Source: Paenibacillus phytohabitans (GTDB taxonomy: Bacteria > Bacillota > Bacilli > Paenibacillales > Paenibacillaceae). From it: a stretch of DNA of 64,000 nt. The notes under the pieces were generated by a model that was not told where the DNA came from, made no database searches, and was given only the letters and a program-made list of their open reading frames with translations. Below, in pieces: positions 54,678-63,615 of this stretch. Each line of letters begins with the position of its first letter. Within the stretch, counting starts at the first letter, position 1. The position numbers were made by a program, and so were the translations under genes. The stretch lies in assembly GCF_013141775.1 (NCBI RefSeq), contig NZ_WHOB01000097.1, positions 1 to 64,000 on the forward strand. The letters run 5' to 3'.

Positions 54678-54707
54678 CTAACAATATACGGTATGTTATA
54701 TTGTTTT

Positions 54708-55048
54708 GATGACGGGACCAAGTAATCCGTAACCCACAACCCCAGAGAGGAATCCCGCTGATCCGGCGGCTGTCCAAGTGAAGGACGGCAACACCTGATC
54801 CGCACGGCTGTAAGGATTCTGTTGATGAACGGATGAATGACCTCCCCGAGAACGCACGGCGAAAGCAGGCAGCAGCAGGTTGCCTTAGAGTCAGTAGCCG
54901 ATTGCGCGTAGGCGGGCGTTAACCGCTTAGAGCGGATTTGGAGCAGCGCAGCTGCTTAAGTCCGGAATGTGGGTGGTACCACGGGTGAATTATTGGTTAT
55001 GATAATCCCTCGTCCCTGTTTGTAATTAAACAGGGCGGGGGATTTTTT
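54708..55048 (+). promoter_or_regulatory. T-box riboswitch, aspartate specifier (GAC)
   Basis: Stem I 5' side has the AGTA loop motif; ATCCGT pairs with ACGGAT (54829-54834). On the 3' side GAA (54835-54837) and one nt precede the specifier GAC (54839-54841), matching Asp. T-box TGGGTGGTACCACG at 54970-54983. Terminator AATCCC...GGGGATT then T6 (55004-55048). Uncharged tRNA-Asp would favour readthrough into hisS-aspS. Confidence 0.93.
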
Positions 55049-55118
55049 GTTGTTTTTAGAAGCAGAGACAATGGGTTCCATGAGGAGCAAGAGGGGTTAT
55101 TTTCAGGAGGGATAGGCT

Positions 55119-56372
55119 GTGGCTAAAGAAAGATTCGAGAAACCAACCGGTACGCAGGATGTGCTTCCGGGTGCAGTGGAGAAATGGCAGTACGTTGAGG
55201 GCAAAGCAAGAGATCTCTGCCGCCGCTTCAACTACCGGGAGATCCGCACACCGCTGTTCGAGCACACCGGGCTGTTTGAGCGTGGTGTAGGCGAGACAAC
55301 GGATATTGTAGAAGGGGAAATGTATACCTTCAAGGACAAAGGCGACCGCGATCTGGCGCTGCGTCCCGAAGGGACTGCAGGCGTCGTACGGGCGTACGTG
55401 CAGAACAAGCTCTATGGTGAGCCGGATGTCAGCAAGCTGTATTATATCGGCCCGATGTTCCGCTACGAACGTCCGCAGGCAGGCAGATACCGCCAGTTCC
55501 ACCAATTCGGCATTGAAGCCTTCGGTGCAGTGGACCCGGCAATCGATGCGGAAGTGATTTCGCTCGGATACCAGTTCTATCTTGATCTGGGGCTGAAGGA
55601 TGTCAGAGTGGAGCTGAATTCCGTGGGCAACGCGCCTAGCCGCGCGGCGTACCGGGAGAAGCTGCTGGATTTCCTGAGACCGATGAGAGAGAGCCTGTGC
55701 AGCGACTGCCAGCGCCGGATGGAACGCAACCCGCTGCGCGTGCTGGACTGCAAGGTCGATCAGGATAAATTCGGCGGGGCCCCGTCTATTCTGGACAGTC
55801 TGGACGAGGAGTGCACAGAGCATTTTGCTAAGGTAAAAGGCCATTTGGACGTGATGGGCGTGGAGTACAGCATCAATCCCCGTCTGGTACGCGGTCTGGA
55901 TTATTACACGCATACAGCGTTTGAGTATAAAGCGGCAGGCATCGGCTCCATCGACACGGTGGGCGGCGGCGGCCGGTATAACGGCCTGGTGGAAGAAATC
56001 GGCGGACCGGATCAGCCGGGGATCGGTTTCGGGATCGGCCTTGAGCGTATTCTGCTGATTCTGGAGAATCAGGGGGTAGAGCTGGAAGCAGTGAAGCCGC
56101 TGGATGTGTACTTTGTCGCACTCGGTGAAGCCGCAGATCTGGAGATCACGAAGCAGCTGTTCCATCTGCGCAGCCTGGGCTTCTCCGCAGAACGCGATTA
56201 CCTGGGGCGGAAGATGAAGGCACAGATGAAGTCGGCGGACCGCATGTCGGCCCGGTATACGGCCATTCTTGGCGAAGATGAGCTGAACAGTGGCGTTATC
56301 GCCCTGAAGTCGATGGAAACCGGCGAGCAGCGGACCGTTAAGCTGGAAGAGCTGGCGCAGTTACTGAATTAG
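55119..56372 (+). CDS. hisS: Histidyl-tRNA synthetase
   Basis: 417 residues, GTG start after AGGAGGG. Class II motif 2 FRYERPQAGRYRQFHQFG, histidine motifs LVRGLDYYT and GGGGRYN; C-terminal anticodon domain. First gene of the T-box operon, 77 bp before aspS. Confidence 0.98.
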   Translation: MAKERFEKPTGTQDVLPGAVEKWQYVEGKARDLCRRFNYREIRTPLFEHTGLFERGVGETTDIVEGEMYTFKDKGDRDLALRPEGTAGVVRAYVQNKLYGEPDVSKLYYIGPMFRYERPQAGRYRQFHQFGIEAFGAVDPAIDAEVISLGYQFYLDLGLKDVRVELNSVGNAPSRAAYREKLLDFLRPMRESLCSDCQRRMERNPLRVLDCKVDQDKFGGAPSILDSLDEECTEHFAKVKGHLDVMGVEYSINPRLVRGLDYYTHTAFEYKAAGIGSIDTVGGGGRYNGLVEEIGGPDQPGIGFGIGLERILLILENQGVELEAVKPLDVYFVALGEAADLEITKQLFHLRSLGFSAERDYLGRKMKAQMKSADRMSARYTAILGEDELNSGVIALKSMETGEQRTVKLEELAQLLN

Positions 56373-56449
56373 AATTTAAGCATGGATGTATCCGCAAACA
56401 AGCGGCAGTCAGTATATGTGATTTTAACCATGAAGGGGTAGGATAAAAG

Positions 56450-58228
56450 ATGACCAGAAGCCATAACTGTGGACAATTAACAACGGCGAGCATCGGCGAG
56501 ACAGTAACACTGAACGGTTGGGTACAGACCCGCCGTGACCTTGGGGGCGTACTGTTTATTGACCTGCGCGACCGCACAGGCATTGTACAGATTGTATTCA
56601 ACCCTGACTATTCCGGAGAAGCGCTGCAGATTGCCGATAAGGTGCGCAGTGAATACGTGCTTGCCGTAACGGGTAAAGTGGTGAAACGGGATGATGAAAC
56701 CATCAACCGCAACCTGCCGACCGGTGAGATTGAAGTACAGATTACAGATATTGAAGTACTGAATGCTGCCAAGACACCTCCGTTCTTCATCGAAGACGGT
56801 GTGGAAGTGGATGAATCGCTGCGGATGAAATACCGTTACCTGGATCTGCGCCGTCCGGAAATGCACAAGACGCTGCTGCTCCGTTCGAAAGCGGCCAAGA
56901 TCTTCCGTGACTTCCTGGACAGCGAAGGCTTCATCGATGTGGAAACTCCGATTCTGACCAAAAGCTCACCGGAAGGCGCACGTGATTATCTCGTGCCAAG
57001 CCGTGTGCATGAAGGGGAATTCTTCGCGCTTCCGCAGTCACCGCAGATCTACAAGCAGCTGCTGATGGTCGGCGGCATCGAGCGTTACTACCAGATGGCA
57101 CGCTGTTTCCGCGATGAGGATCTGCGTGCAGACCGCCAGCCGGAATTCACCCAGTTCGACATCGAGACCTCCTTCATGCCGCAGGATGAACTGCTGTCCA
57201 TGATGGAGACCCTGATGCAGCGATTGCTGAAGGAAACGATTGGTGTCGAGGTTGCCACTCCGTTCCAGCGGCTGACCTATGCCGAAGCTATCGGAAAATA
57301 CGGCTCGGACAAGCCTGACCTGCGGTTTGGCCTTGAGCTGGTAGAGATGAATGATATCGTTGCTTCCAGCGGTGTGAAGGTGTTCGCCTCCGTGATCGAG
57401 AAGGGCGGAGAAGTGAAATGCCTTAACGCCAAGGGCTGCGGTACGTGGACCCGTAAGGAAATTGATGATCTCGGACCGTATGCTGCACGCTACGGCGCCA
57501 AAGGCCTGGCCTGGATTCAAGTCAAAGACGGCGAGTTCAAAGGCCCGATTGTGAAGTTCTTCTCCGAAGAGGAAATTGCCGCCGTGAAGGAACGCACGGG
57601 TGCTGAAGAAGGCGACCTTCTGCTCTTCTCCGCTGACACTAAGAAGGTCGTTGCGGATGTACTCGGCGCACTCCGCCTGAAGATCGGCCGTCAGCTTGGC
57701 CTGATCGATGACAGTGTGTTCAAATTCGCCTGGGTTACAGAATTCCCGCTGCTCAGCTATGACGAAGACCAGAAGCGCTACATGGCGGAGCATCATCCGT
57801 TCACACGCCCGATGGATGAAGACCTGCATCTCTTCGATACAGATCCGGGTGCGATCCGCGCGCAGGCTTATGACATCGTGCTTAACGGCTACGAGGTAGG
57901 CGGCGGCTCCCAGCGTATCTACAAACGTGAGGTTCAGGAGAAAATGTTCGAAGCTCTCGGCTTCACACAGGAACTCGCGTATGAGAAATTCGGCTACCTG
58001 ATGGATGCCTTCGAATACGGCACTCCTCCGCACGGCGGGATTGCCTTCGGCTTCGACCGTCTGATCATGCTGCTGGCCGGACGTACGAACCTGCGTGAAA
58101 CCATTGCCTTCCCTAAAACCGCAAGTGCAACCGACCTGCTGATGGACGCTCCGTCCCCGGTAGATGCTATACAGCTCGAGCAGCTGCATATCAAATTGGC
58201 GCCAAAACCGGAAAAAGAAAAGAAATAA
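56450..58228 (+). CDS. aspS: Aspartyl-tRNA synthetase (bacterial type)
   Basis: 592 residues: N-terminal OB anticodon domain, motif 2 CFRDEDLRADRQPEFTQFD, bacterial GAD insertion (~290-420), motif 3 GIAFGFDRLIMLL. Charges tRNA-Asp. Its tRNA is the one read by the upstream T-box. Confidence 0.98.
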   Translation: MTRSHNCGQLTTASIGETVTLNGWVQTRRDLGGVLFIDLRDRTGIVQIVFNPDYSGEALQIADKVRSEYVLAVTGKVVKRDDETINRNLPTGEIEVQITDIEVLNAAKTPPFFIEDGVEVDESLRMKYRYLDLRRPEMHKTLLLRSKAAKIFRDFLDSEGFIDVETPILTKSSPEGARDYLVPSRVHEGEFFALPQSPQIYKQLLMVGGIERYYQMARCFRDEDLRADRQPEFTQFDIETSFMPQDELLSMMETLMQRLLKETIGVEVATPFQRLTYAEAIGKYGSDKPDLRFGLELVEMNDIVASSGVKVFASVIEKGGEVKCLNAKGCGTWTRKEIDDLGPYAARYGAKGLAWIQVKDGEFKGPIVKFFSEEEIAAVKERTGAEEGDLLLFSADTKKVVADVLGALRLKIGRQLGLIDDSVFKFAWVTEFPLLSYDEDQKRYMAEHHPFTRPMDEDLHLFDTDPGAIRAQAYDIVLNGYEVGGGSQRIYKREVQEKMFEALGFTQELAYEKFGYLMDAFEYGTPPHGGIAFGFDRLIMLLAGRTNLRETIAFPKTASATDLLMDAPSPVDAIQLEQLHIKLAPKPEKEKK

Positions 58229-58243
58229 AACATAAATGGCTGA

Positions 58244-58278
58244 CGGGGCATAGCGCAGACTTAAGCGGCTATGCCCCG
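58244..58278 (+). other. Intercistronic hairpin aspS-tcdA
   Basis: Perfect 11 bp stem CGGGGCATAGC / GCTATGCCCCG, 13 nt loop, no T run. May protect or process the mRNA rather than terminate. Confidence 0.5.
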
Positions 58279-58304
58279 CAGGCCTGCATAAGGAGGCTGA
58301 CATC

Positions 58305-59063
58305 ATGCTGAATCAGTTCTCGCGTACGGAACTGGCGATCGGACCGGAAGGTCTCGAGATCATGAAGAACAGCACAGTGGCTGTGCTGGGGATTGGCGGA
58401 GTAGGCGCCATGGCTGTAGAGGCCCTCGCCCGTACCGGTATCGGACGCATCATCCTGATTGATAAGGATTCCGTCGATATTACCAATATCAACCGCCAGA
58501 TCCATGCGCTGACGACGACCATCGGCCAGAACAAAACCGATCTGATGGTAGACCGCGTCAAGCTGATCAACCCGGATTGCGAAGCGATTGCATTAAACAT
58601 GTTCTACACCGAGGAGACCTATGAGGAGCTGTTCAAATACAAGCTGGATTATGTCATTGACGCTTCGGATACGATTATCTACAAAATTCATCTGATCAAG
58701 GAATGTCTGACCCGGAAGATCCCGATGATCTCCAGCATGGGAGCGGCGAATAAGATGGACCCGACCCGTTTCCAGGTGGCCGATATTTCCAAGACGAGTA
58801 TGGACCCGATTGCGCGGGTGATCCGCACAAAGCTGCGCAAGGAAGGGATCAAGAAAGGCGTCAAGGTTGTATTCTCGACCGAAAAGCCTGTGAAGCCGCG
58901 TGAGGATGTCACCGAGCAGATTGTTCCTGCCAATGCACCGGACCGGCGTAAAGCGAAGCAGCCTCCGGCCAGTAATTCATTCGTGCCTCCGGTAGTCGGC
59001 CTGATCATGGTTAGCGTTACAGTACGGGATCTGCTGGAAACCGGCGGCATCACGTTTGAATGA
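58305..59063 (+). CDS. tcdA: tRNA threonylcarbamoyladenosine dehydratase TcdA
   Basis: 252 residues, E1-like fold: GIGGVGAMAVEALAR (~28-42) nucleotide loop, DKDSVDITNINRQ. Cyclises t6A37 to ct6A in ANN-decoding tRNAs using ATP. AGGAGG upstream of ATG 58305. Equivalent of B. subtilis yrvM next to aspS. Confidence 0.95.
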   Translation: MLNQFSRTELAIGPEGLEIMKNSTVAVLGIGGVGAMAVEALARTGIGRIILIDKDSVDITNINRQIHALTTTIGQNKTDLMVDRVKLINPDCEAIALNMFYTEETYEELFKYKLDYVIDASDTIIYKIHLIKECLTRKIPMISSMGAANKMDPTRFQVADISKTSMDPIARVIRTKLRKEGIKKGVKVVFSTEKPVKPREDVTEQIVPANAPDRRKAKQPPASNSFVPPVVGLIMVSVTVRDLLETGGITFE

Positions 59064-59079
59064 GGGTTTGACAGGATTC

Positions 59080-59116
59080 AAGGGCGTGCAGCTGATTCCC
59101 CGCTGCATGCCCTTTT
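59080..59116 (+). terminator. Terminator after tcdA
   Basis: AAGGGCGTGCAGC / GCTGCATGCCCTT, 13 bp with one G-U pair, 9 nt loop, short T run. Confidence 0.82.
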
Positions 59117-59188
59117 ATTGCTGCCTGGAGCAGCATATACCGGTGAGATGGCTGATTACAGATCAGACAAACCGGGTAATAGCCAGCG

Positions 59189-59223
59189 GAACTTAACATC
59201 ATAATATAAGATGAACTTAACAT
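59189..59223 (+). promoter_or_regulatory. Direct repeats upstream of the purine permease
   Basis: GAACTTAACAT at 59189-59199 and 59213-59223, 24 bp apart (about two helical turns), 35 bp before the start. Could be an operator; no PurR box or purine riboswitch seen. Confidence 0.4.
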
Positions 59224-59257
59224 TCTTAGGTTCACGTTCTCTAGTGGAGGTTTTTAG

Positions 59258-60559
59258 ATGAAATCGAATTTTTGGCGGGATAGCGTGGGACTTGCACCGG
59301 GCGACAACTGGAAACGGGAGTGGGCGGCAGGCATCCTATCGTATTTCGCTTCGGTATATATTGTTATGGTCAATGCAGCGATTCTGCATGATGCAGGCAT
59401 GCCGCTGCGGGCGGGAATGGTGGCCACCCTGCTGACAGCGATTACAGGCTGTCTGCTGATGGCTTTTGGCGGCAAAACGCCGATTATCGTCGTCCCAGGC
59501 ATGGGGATCAATGCCTTTTTCACCTATACATTGGTACATTCTATGAAGCTGGATTGGCGTGAGGCGCTTGCCGTTGTTGTGGTGACGGGTGTGCTGTTCG
59601 CCATTGTAGCGTTCACTTCGCTCTACCGCATACTGAGTGATGCCATACCCCATAATCTGCAGCATGCGATAACTGTCGGAATCGGTCTGTTTCTGACGTT
59701 TATCGGCCTGCAAAAAAGCGGGATTGTGATTGCTCACGCCACGACCTTTGTCGCCATCGGGCATTTCAGCGATCCTGCGGTCATTACCTCGGTGGTGACG
59801 CTGCTGCTCGCCCTGGTCCTGTTCATCCGCGGCACGCGCGGCGGCCTGCTGATCAGTATGCTGGCGGGGACAGGCCTGGCCTACCTGCTGGGAGCGGCTC
59901 ATGCGCCTGAGAATACCGAATCCGGACATGTGTTCAGCGGATATGGCGATGTGTTCGCCAGTATGGAATGGAGCGGATTCATCAGCCTGGTCTTCTGGAT
60001 TGCCGTATTCCTGCTGCTGCTGATCGTTGTCTTCGAGAACATCGGCCTGATCTCCTCGCAGACGCTGATGATAGGCCGACCGGAACGCTTCAAAAGCAGT
60101 CTGCGGGCGCTGTCCGTCGCCAACATCGCAGCAGGTCTGTTCGGCAGCAGTCCCGTAGTAGCCGCTGCCGAATCTACAGCCGGCATCGCTGCCGGCGGAC
60201 GCTCCGGCTTAACCTCGCTTGTCACCGGTCTCTTGTTCGGGGCGACGTTCCTGTTCATTCCGCTGCTGGCTTATGTGCCGGACAGCGCCATTGCGCCGAT
60301 TCTGATCGTGATCGGCGGACTGATGGTCCAGAGTGTGCGCGAGATGGATCTCAGCGACATGACGGAGCTGTTCCCTGCGTTTCTGATTATGGTGATGATT
60401 CCATTCACCTACAGTATCGTGGACGGGATGGCGTTTGGGTTCATCACTTACCCGGTTGTGAAGCTGGCTACAGGCAAAGGCAAGGACGTCCCGCCGGCGC
60501 TGTACGGGATTGCCGGGCTGTTCGTAGCAAACTTTGTGCTCCATGCGCTGATGGGCTAA
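59258..60559 (+). CDS. AzgA/PbuG-type guanine-hypoxanthine permease
   Basis: 433 residues, about 13 membrane segments. N-terminus and MAFGGKTPIIVVPGMGINAFFTYT match the AzgA branch of NCS2 purine transporters. SSPVVAAAESTAGIAAGGRSG is the conserved substrate loop. Takes up purine bases with protons. ATG 59258 with GGAGG upstream. Confidence 0.92.
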   Translation: MKSNFWRDSVGLAPGDNWKREWAAGILSYFASVYIVMVNAAILHDAGMPLRAGMVATLLTAITGCLLMAFGGKTPIIVVPGMGINAFFTYTLVHSMKLDWREALAVVVVTGVLFAIVAFTSLYRILSDAIPHNLQHAITVGIGLFLTFIGLQKSGIVIAHATTFVAIGHFSDPAVITSVVTLLLALVLFIRGTRGGLLISMLAGTGLAYLLGAAHAPENTESGHVFSGYGDVFASMEWSGFISLVFWIAVFLLLLIVVFENIGLISSQTLMIGRPERFKSSLRALSVANIAAGLFGSSPVVAAAESTAGIAAGGRSGLTSLVTGLLFGATFLFIPLLAYVPDSAIAPILIVIGGLMVQSVREMDLSDMTELFPAFLIMVMIPFTYSIVDGMAFGFITYPVVKLATGKGKDVPPALYGIAGLFVANFVLHALMG

Positions 60560-60675
60560 ATGCGCCTCATACAGGGCAGGTGAGCCGTTCTATACGGCAG
60601 TTTGAAATATATGGCTTTCCCTGTCCTCTTGTGATATGATGTACTGCTCACATCACTTTTAGGAGGTAACTGAAA

Positions 60676-62877
60676 TTGGAAGACAACTTTCAAAGTGCCT
60701 ATCAAGAGGAAGAAGACAGGCTGAACCATGCGCTTATAGAGATTGACTCTACCCTTGAGCGGTTGCGCAGCACTCCGGTGTACACAGGACACGAGTATAC
60801 GGAGCAAGTGCTGGAGGACTCCAGGGAACAGAAGCGCAAAGATCTTGCCAAGCTTAGGCAGGAGCCTTATTTCGGACGGCTTGATTTTCAGGGCAATGAC
60901 GAGGAAGAACGCAAGGCACTTTATATTGGTAAAATCGGCGTAGACCGTGAGCAGGTAAGCGACCGTCCGCTGGTCATTGACTGGCGGGCACCGGTGGCAA
61001 GCCTGTTCTATTCGTTTACAGGAGGGACAGAAGCGGCCTCCTATGAAGCACCGGAAGGGCTGATTGAAGGGCTCGTCTACCTCAAACGCAACGTGGTCAT
61101 CCGCAAGCAGATTCTGGAGCGGGTTGCGGATACGTATAACCGCGACAGTGATGCGCCGGCGGTGTCGGATGAATTCCTGGTGTACCGGCTCGGTGAGAAC
61201 AAGGACAACCGGCTGCGTGATATCGTCTCGACGATCCAGGAGGAGCAGGACAAGATTATCCGGGCAGCGAAGAACACGGCGCTGATTATTCAAGGGGTGG
61301 CGGGAAGCGGTAAAACCACCGTCGCGCTGCACCGGCTGGCTTTTTTATTGTATCAATACAAGGATCAGGTCTCGGCGGAGAAAATGATTATTTTCGCTCC
61401 GAACCGGATGTTCCTGGATTATATTTCAGATGTGCTGCCGGAGCTCGGCGTCGGCAATATTGCCCAGAGCACCTTCCCGGACTGGGCGGCAGGTGTGCTG
61501 GGTGTGACTTTGCCGGAGCAGGACGCTTCGGAAACGATGAACCGCTGGTTCGAAACAGCAGGAGCGATGCCTGTCATTACAGAAGAGACCCCGGGACGCT
61601 TCAAAGGCTCCACGGTGCTGATGAGTGTCATTGAATCCAGCATTAAGCTGCTGGAGACCAGCGCCGTGCCTGAAGGGGATTTCAGCCCGTGGGACGGGGC
61701 TGTGCTGCGCCGCTCGATGATTCTGCGCTGGCATAATGAAGAATACGCTCCGTATCCGCCGGCCAAACGCAAGGAACGCGTGATGGCGCGGATTCACCGC
61801 TGGATCGAGATGGAGCTGAAGAAGAGCCCGTCGGCCGCTGCGCTGAAGGACCGCAAGAAAAAAGGTGCGGCGCGCGAGAAGGCGTATAGCGCCAAGTGGC
61901 CGAAATATGAGCCGCTGGCCATCTACAAGCAGATATTCCGTGCGGCGAAGACTCCGGAGGACTGGCCGGCTGAGGCGCCGGAAGAAATTCCGCAGGCTGT
62001 ACTGAAGGAAACGGTGAAAGAGCTGAAGAAAGGCATTTTGCGGGAAGAGGATCTGCCGCCGCTGCTCTATATTCATTATCTTTTGAACGGCAATGAGGGG
62101 ACTGAACGCTTCGATCATATTGTTATTGACGAAGCGCAGGATTTCTCCCCGTTCCAGATTGCCGTGCTGGATCTGTATGTGAAGGGCCATTCCTTCACCA
62201 TTCTGGGTGACTTATCCCAGGGGATTCATGCCTACAAAGGGGTACATGAGTGGAATGAGATGCAGTCGCTGTTTGCCGGGGAGTATACAGCGTATCATGC
62301 GCTTACCCGCAGCTACCGTTCAACGATGGAGATTATTGAATTCGCCAACGGTATTCTGTCCGCCGGCGTCGGCAGCGCGCTGCTGGCCGTGCCGGTCTTC
62401 CGCAGCGGTAATCCCGTGCGGCTGATTTCCTATGAGGATGCGCAGCCGGAACCGGCTACAGGCGGTAGCCAGCGGCTCAGCGCTGTCAGGAGCGCCCTGT
62501 CGTCGCTCTCCGGGCGCGAATACCGCACAGTGGCTGTATTGACCCGCAGCCTGCGGGAAGCCGCTGAGCTGTACGCTGAGCTTGCCGGACAATTCGAGGA
62601 TATTCATCTCATTGACGGCAGCATCACCGAATACCGCGGCGGCTTGTCCGTACTGCCCGTATATTTGTCCAAGGGACTGGAGTTCGATGCTGTCATCCTG
62701 GCGGATGCGGACAGTGCGCACTACGGAGGAGCAGCCTGGGATGCCAAGCTGATGTATGTAGGCTGTACACGTGCCCTGCATGAGCTATGGCTATTGCATG
62801 ACGGCGGTCTTCCGCATTACGTACAGCTGCTTGGAGACGAGACGGTCTCCGGCTGGCCGGTACCCGAAGGGAATTAA
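60676..62877 (+). CDS. helD: RNA polymerase recycling motor HelD
   Basis: 733 residues, TTG start with AGGAGGTAA upstream. Coiled-coil N-terminal arm (~1-75), Walker A GVAGSGKTT (~215), Walker B VIDEAQDFSPFQ, helicase motif with SYRSTMEI and a C-terminal YVGCTRAL. HelD removes RNA polymerase from stalled complexes. Superfamily 1, UvrD-like. Confidence 0.93.
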   Translation: MEDNFQSAYQEEEDRLNHALIEIDSTLERLRSTPVYTGHEYTEQVLEDSREQKRKDLAKLRQEPYFGRLDFQGNDEEERKALYIGKIGVDREQVSDRPLVIDWRAPVASLFYSFTGGTEAASYEAPEGLIEGLVYLKRNVVIRKQILERVADTYNRDSDAPAVSDEFLVYRLGENKDNRLRDIVSTIQEEQDKIIRAAKNTALIIQGVAGSGKTTVALHRLAFLLYQYKDQVSAEKMIIFAPNRMFLDYISDVLPELGVGNIAQSTFPDWAAGVLGVTLPEQDASETMNRWFETAGAMPVITEETPGRFKGSTVLMSVIESSIKLLETSAVPEGDFSPWDGAVLRRSMILRWHNEEYAPYPPAKRKERVMARIHRWIEMELKKSPSAAALKDRKKKGAAREKAYSAKWPKYEPLAIYKQIFRAAKTPEDWPAEAPEEIPQAVLKETVKELKKGILREEDLPPLLYIHYLLNGNEGTERFDHIVIDEAQDFSPFQIAVLDLYVKGHSFTILGDLSQGIHAYKGVHEWNEMQSLFAGEYTAYHALTRSYRSTMEIIEFANGILSAGVGSALLAVPVFRSGNPVRLISYEDAQPEPATGGSQRLSAVRSALSSLSGREYRTVAVLTRSLREAAELYAELAGQFEDIHLIDGSITEYRGGLSVLPVYLSKGLEFDAVILADADSAHYGGAAWDAKLMYVGCTRALHELWLLHDGGLPHYVQLLGDETVSGWPVPEGN

Positions 62878-63003
62878 GGTTTACATTATCTTGGGCAAGG
62901 GCAGCCCTGTTTTGGAATGGGATAAAGGGTTGCGCTTGGTGAGAACACTCCGCAAACGGAACGTTGTTCCAATCGCTGCCCAATCCAGGTTTTTTAAATT
63001 CTC

Positions 63004-63174
63004 TTAGCGGTGAAAATCCGGACACAAGGCGACCGCTAACTCTTTATCCGCGGGTCGTCCGGTCCGATCCGCTATTTAAGCGGGAAACATATATGCAATC
63101 TTAAAAAACGCAAAAAAGAAACCTCTCTTTGGCGAAATGTATTAACCATTTCAAAAGAGAGGTTTCTTTTGCGT
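63004..63174. repeat. Inverted repeats after helD
   Basis: TTAGCGGT (63004-63011) / ACCGCTAA (63032-63039), then a long inverted repeat: CAAAAAAGAAACCTCTCTTT (63111-63130) / AAAAGAGAGGTTTCTTTTG (63153-63171). The latter ends in T-rich sequence on both strands and can serve as a bidirectional terminator. No gene is seen in 62878-63181. Confidence 0.65.
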
Positions 63175-63181
63175 GCTGAAT

Positions 63182-63538
63182 GAGCAAATGAGGAGCATTA
63201 GTGCCCCAGAATCCACTGGAAGCGGGCCAAAAGAGCAAATGAGGAGCATTAGTGCCCCTGAATTCACTGGACGCGGGCCAAAGGAGCAAATGAGGGGCAT
63301 TAGTGCCCCTGAATTCGGTGGATGCGGGCCAAAAGAGCAAATGAGGAGCATTAGTGCCCCTGAATTCACTGGAAGCGGGCAAAAAGAGCAAATGAGGGGC
63401 ATTAGTGCCCCTGAATTCGCTGGATGCGTGCCAACTGAGCAAATGAGGAGCATTAGTGCCCCTGAATTCGCTGGATGCGTGCCAACTGAGCAAATGAGGA
63501 GCATTAGTGCTCCTCATTATGCCGGATGCCGCCAGAAG
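63182..63538. repeat. Tandem array, 7 copies of a 51 bp unit
   Basis: Unit begins GAGCAAATGAGGAGCATTAG; starts at 63182, 63233, 63284, 63335, 63386, 63437, 63488. Each unit has a GGRGCA-TTAG-TGCCCC hairpin; the last unit has a 10 bp perfect one. Because 51 is a multiple of 3, frames stay open on both strands; coding is doubtful. Confidence 0.95.
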
Positions 63539-63615
63539 TAGGCGAATGGAGAATGTAATGTTGGTCCGTTTGCGGACCGTCCGCCCAAGCAGCCGGTGAT
63601 AGTTGCCCGGGAGAC

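Noticed and set aside
58229..58304. 6S RNA gene between aspS and tcdA, as recalled for B. subtilis
   Set aside because: The gap is only 76 bp and holds just an 11 bp hairpin.
57038..58306. 422-residue ORF antisense to aspS
   Set aside because: aspS is full length with all class II motifs; the antisense frame shows none.
59117..59257. Purine riboswitch before the AzgA-type permease
   Set aside because: The conserved three-way junction and loop sequences are not present.
62771..63007. Small ORF overlapping the helD end
   Set aside because: Out of frame with helD, no ribosome site, no similarity recognised.
63182..63538. CRISPR array
   Set aside because: The whole 51 bp unit is repeated; there are no unique spacers and no cas genes.
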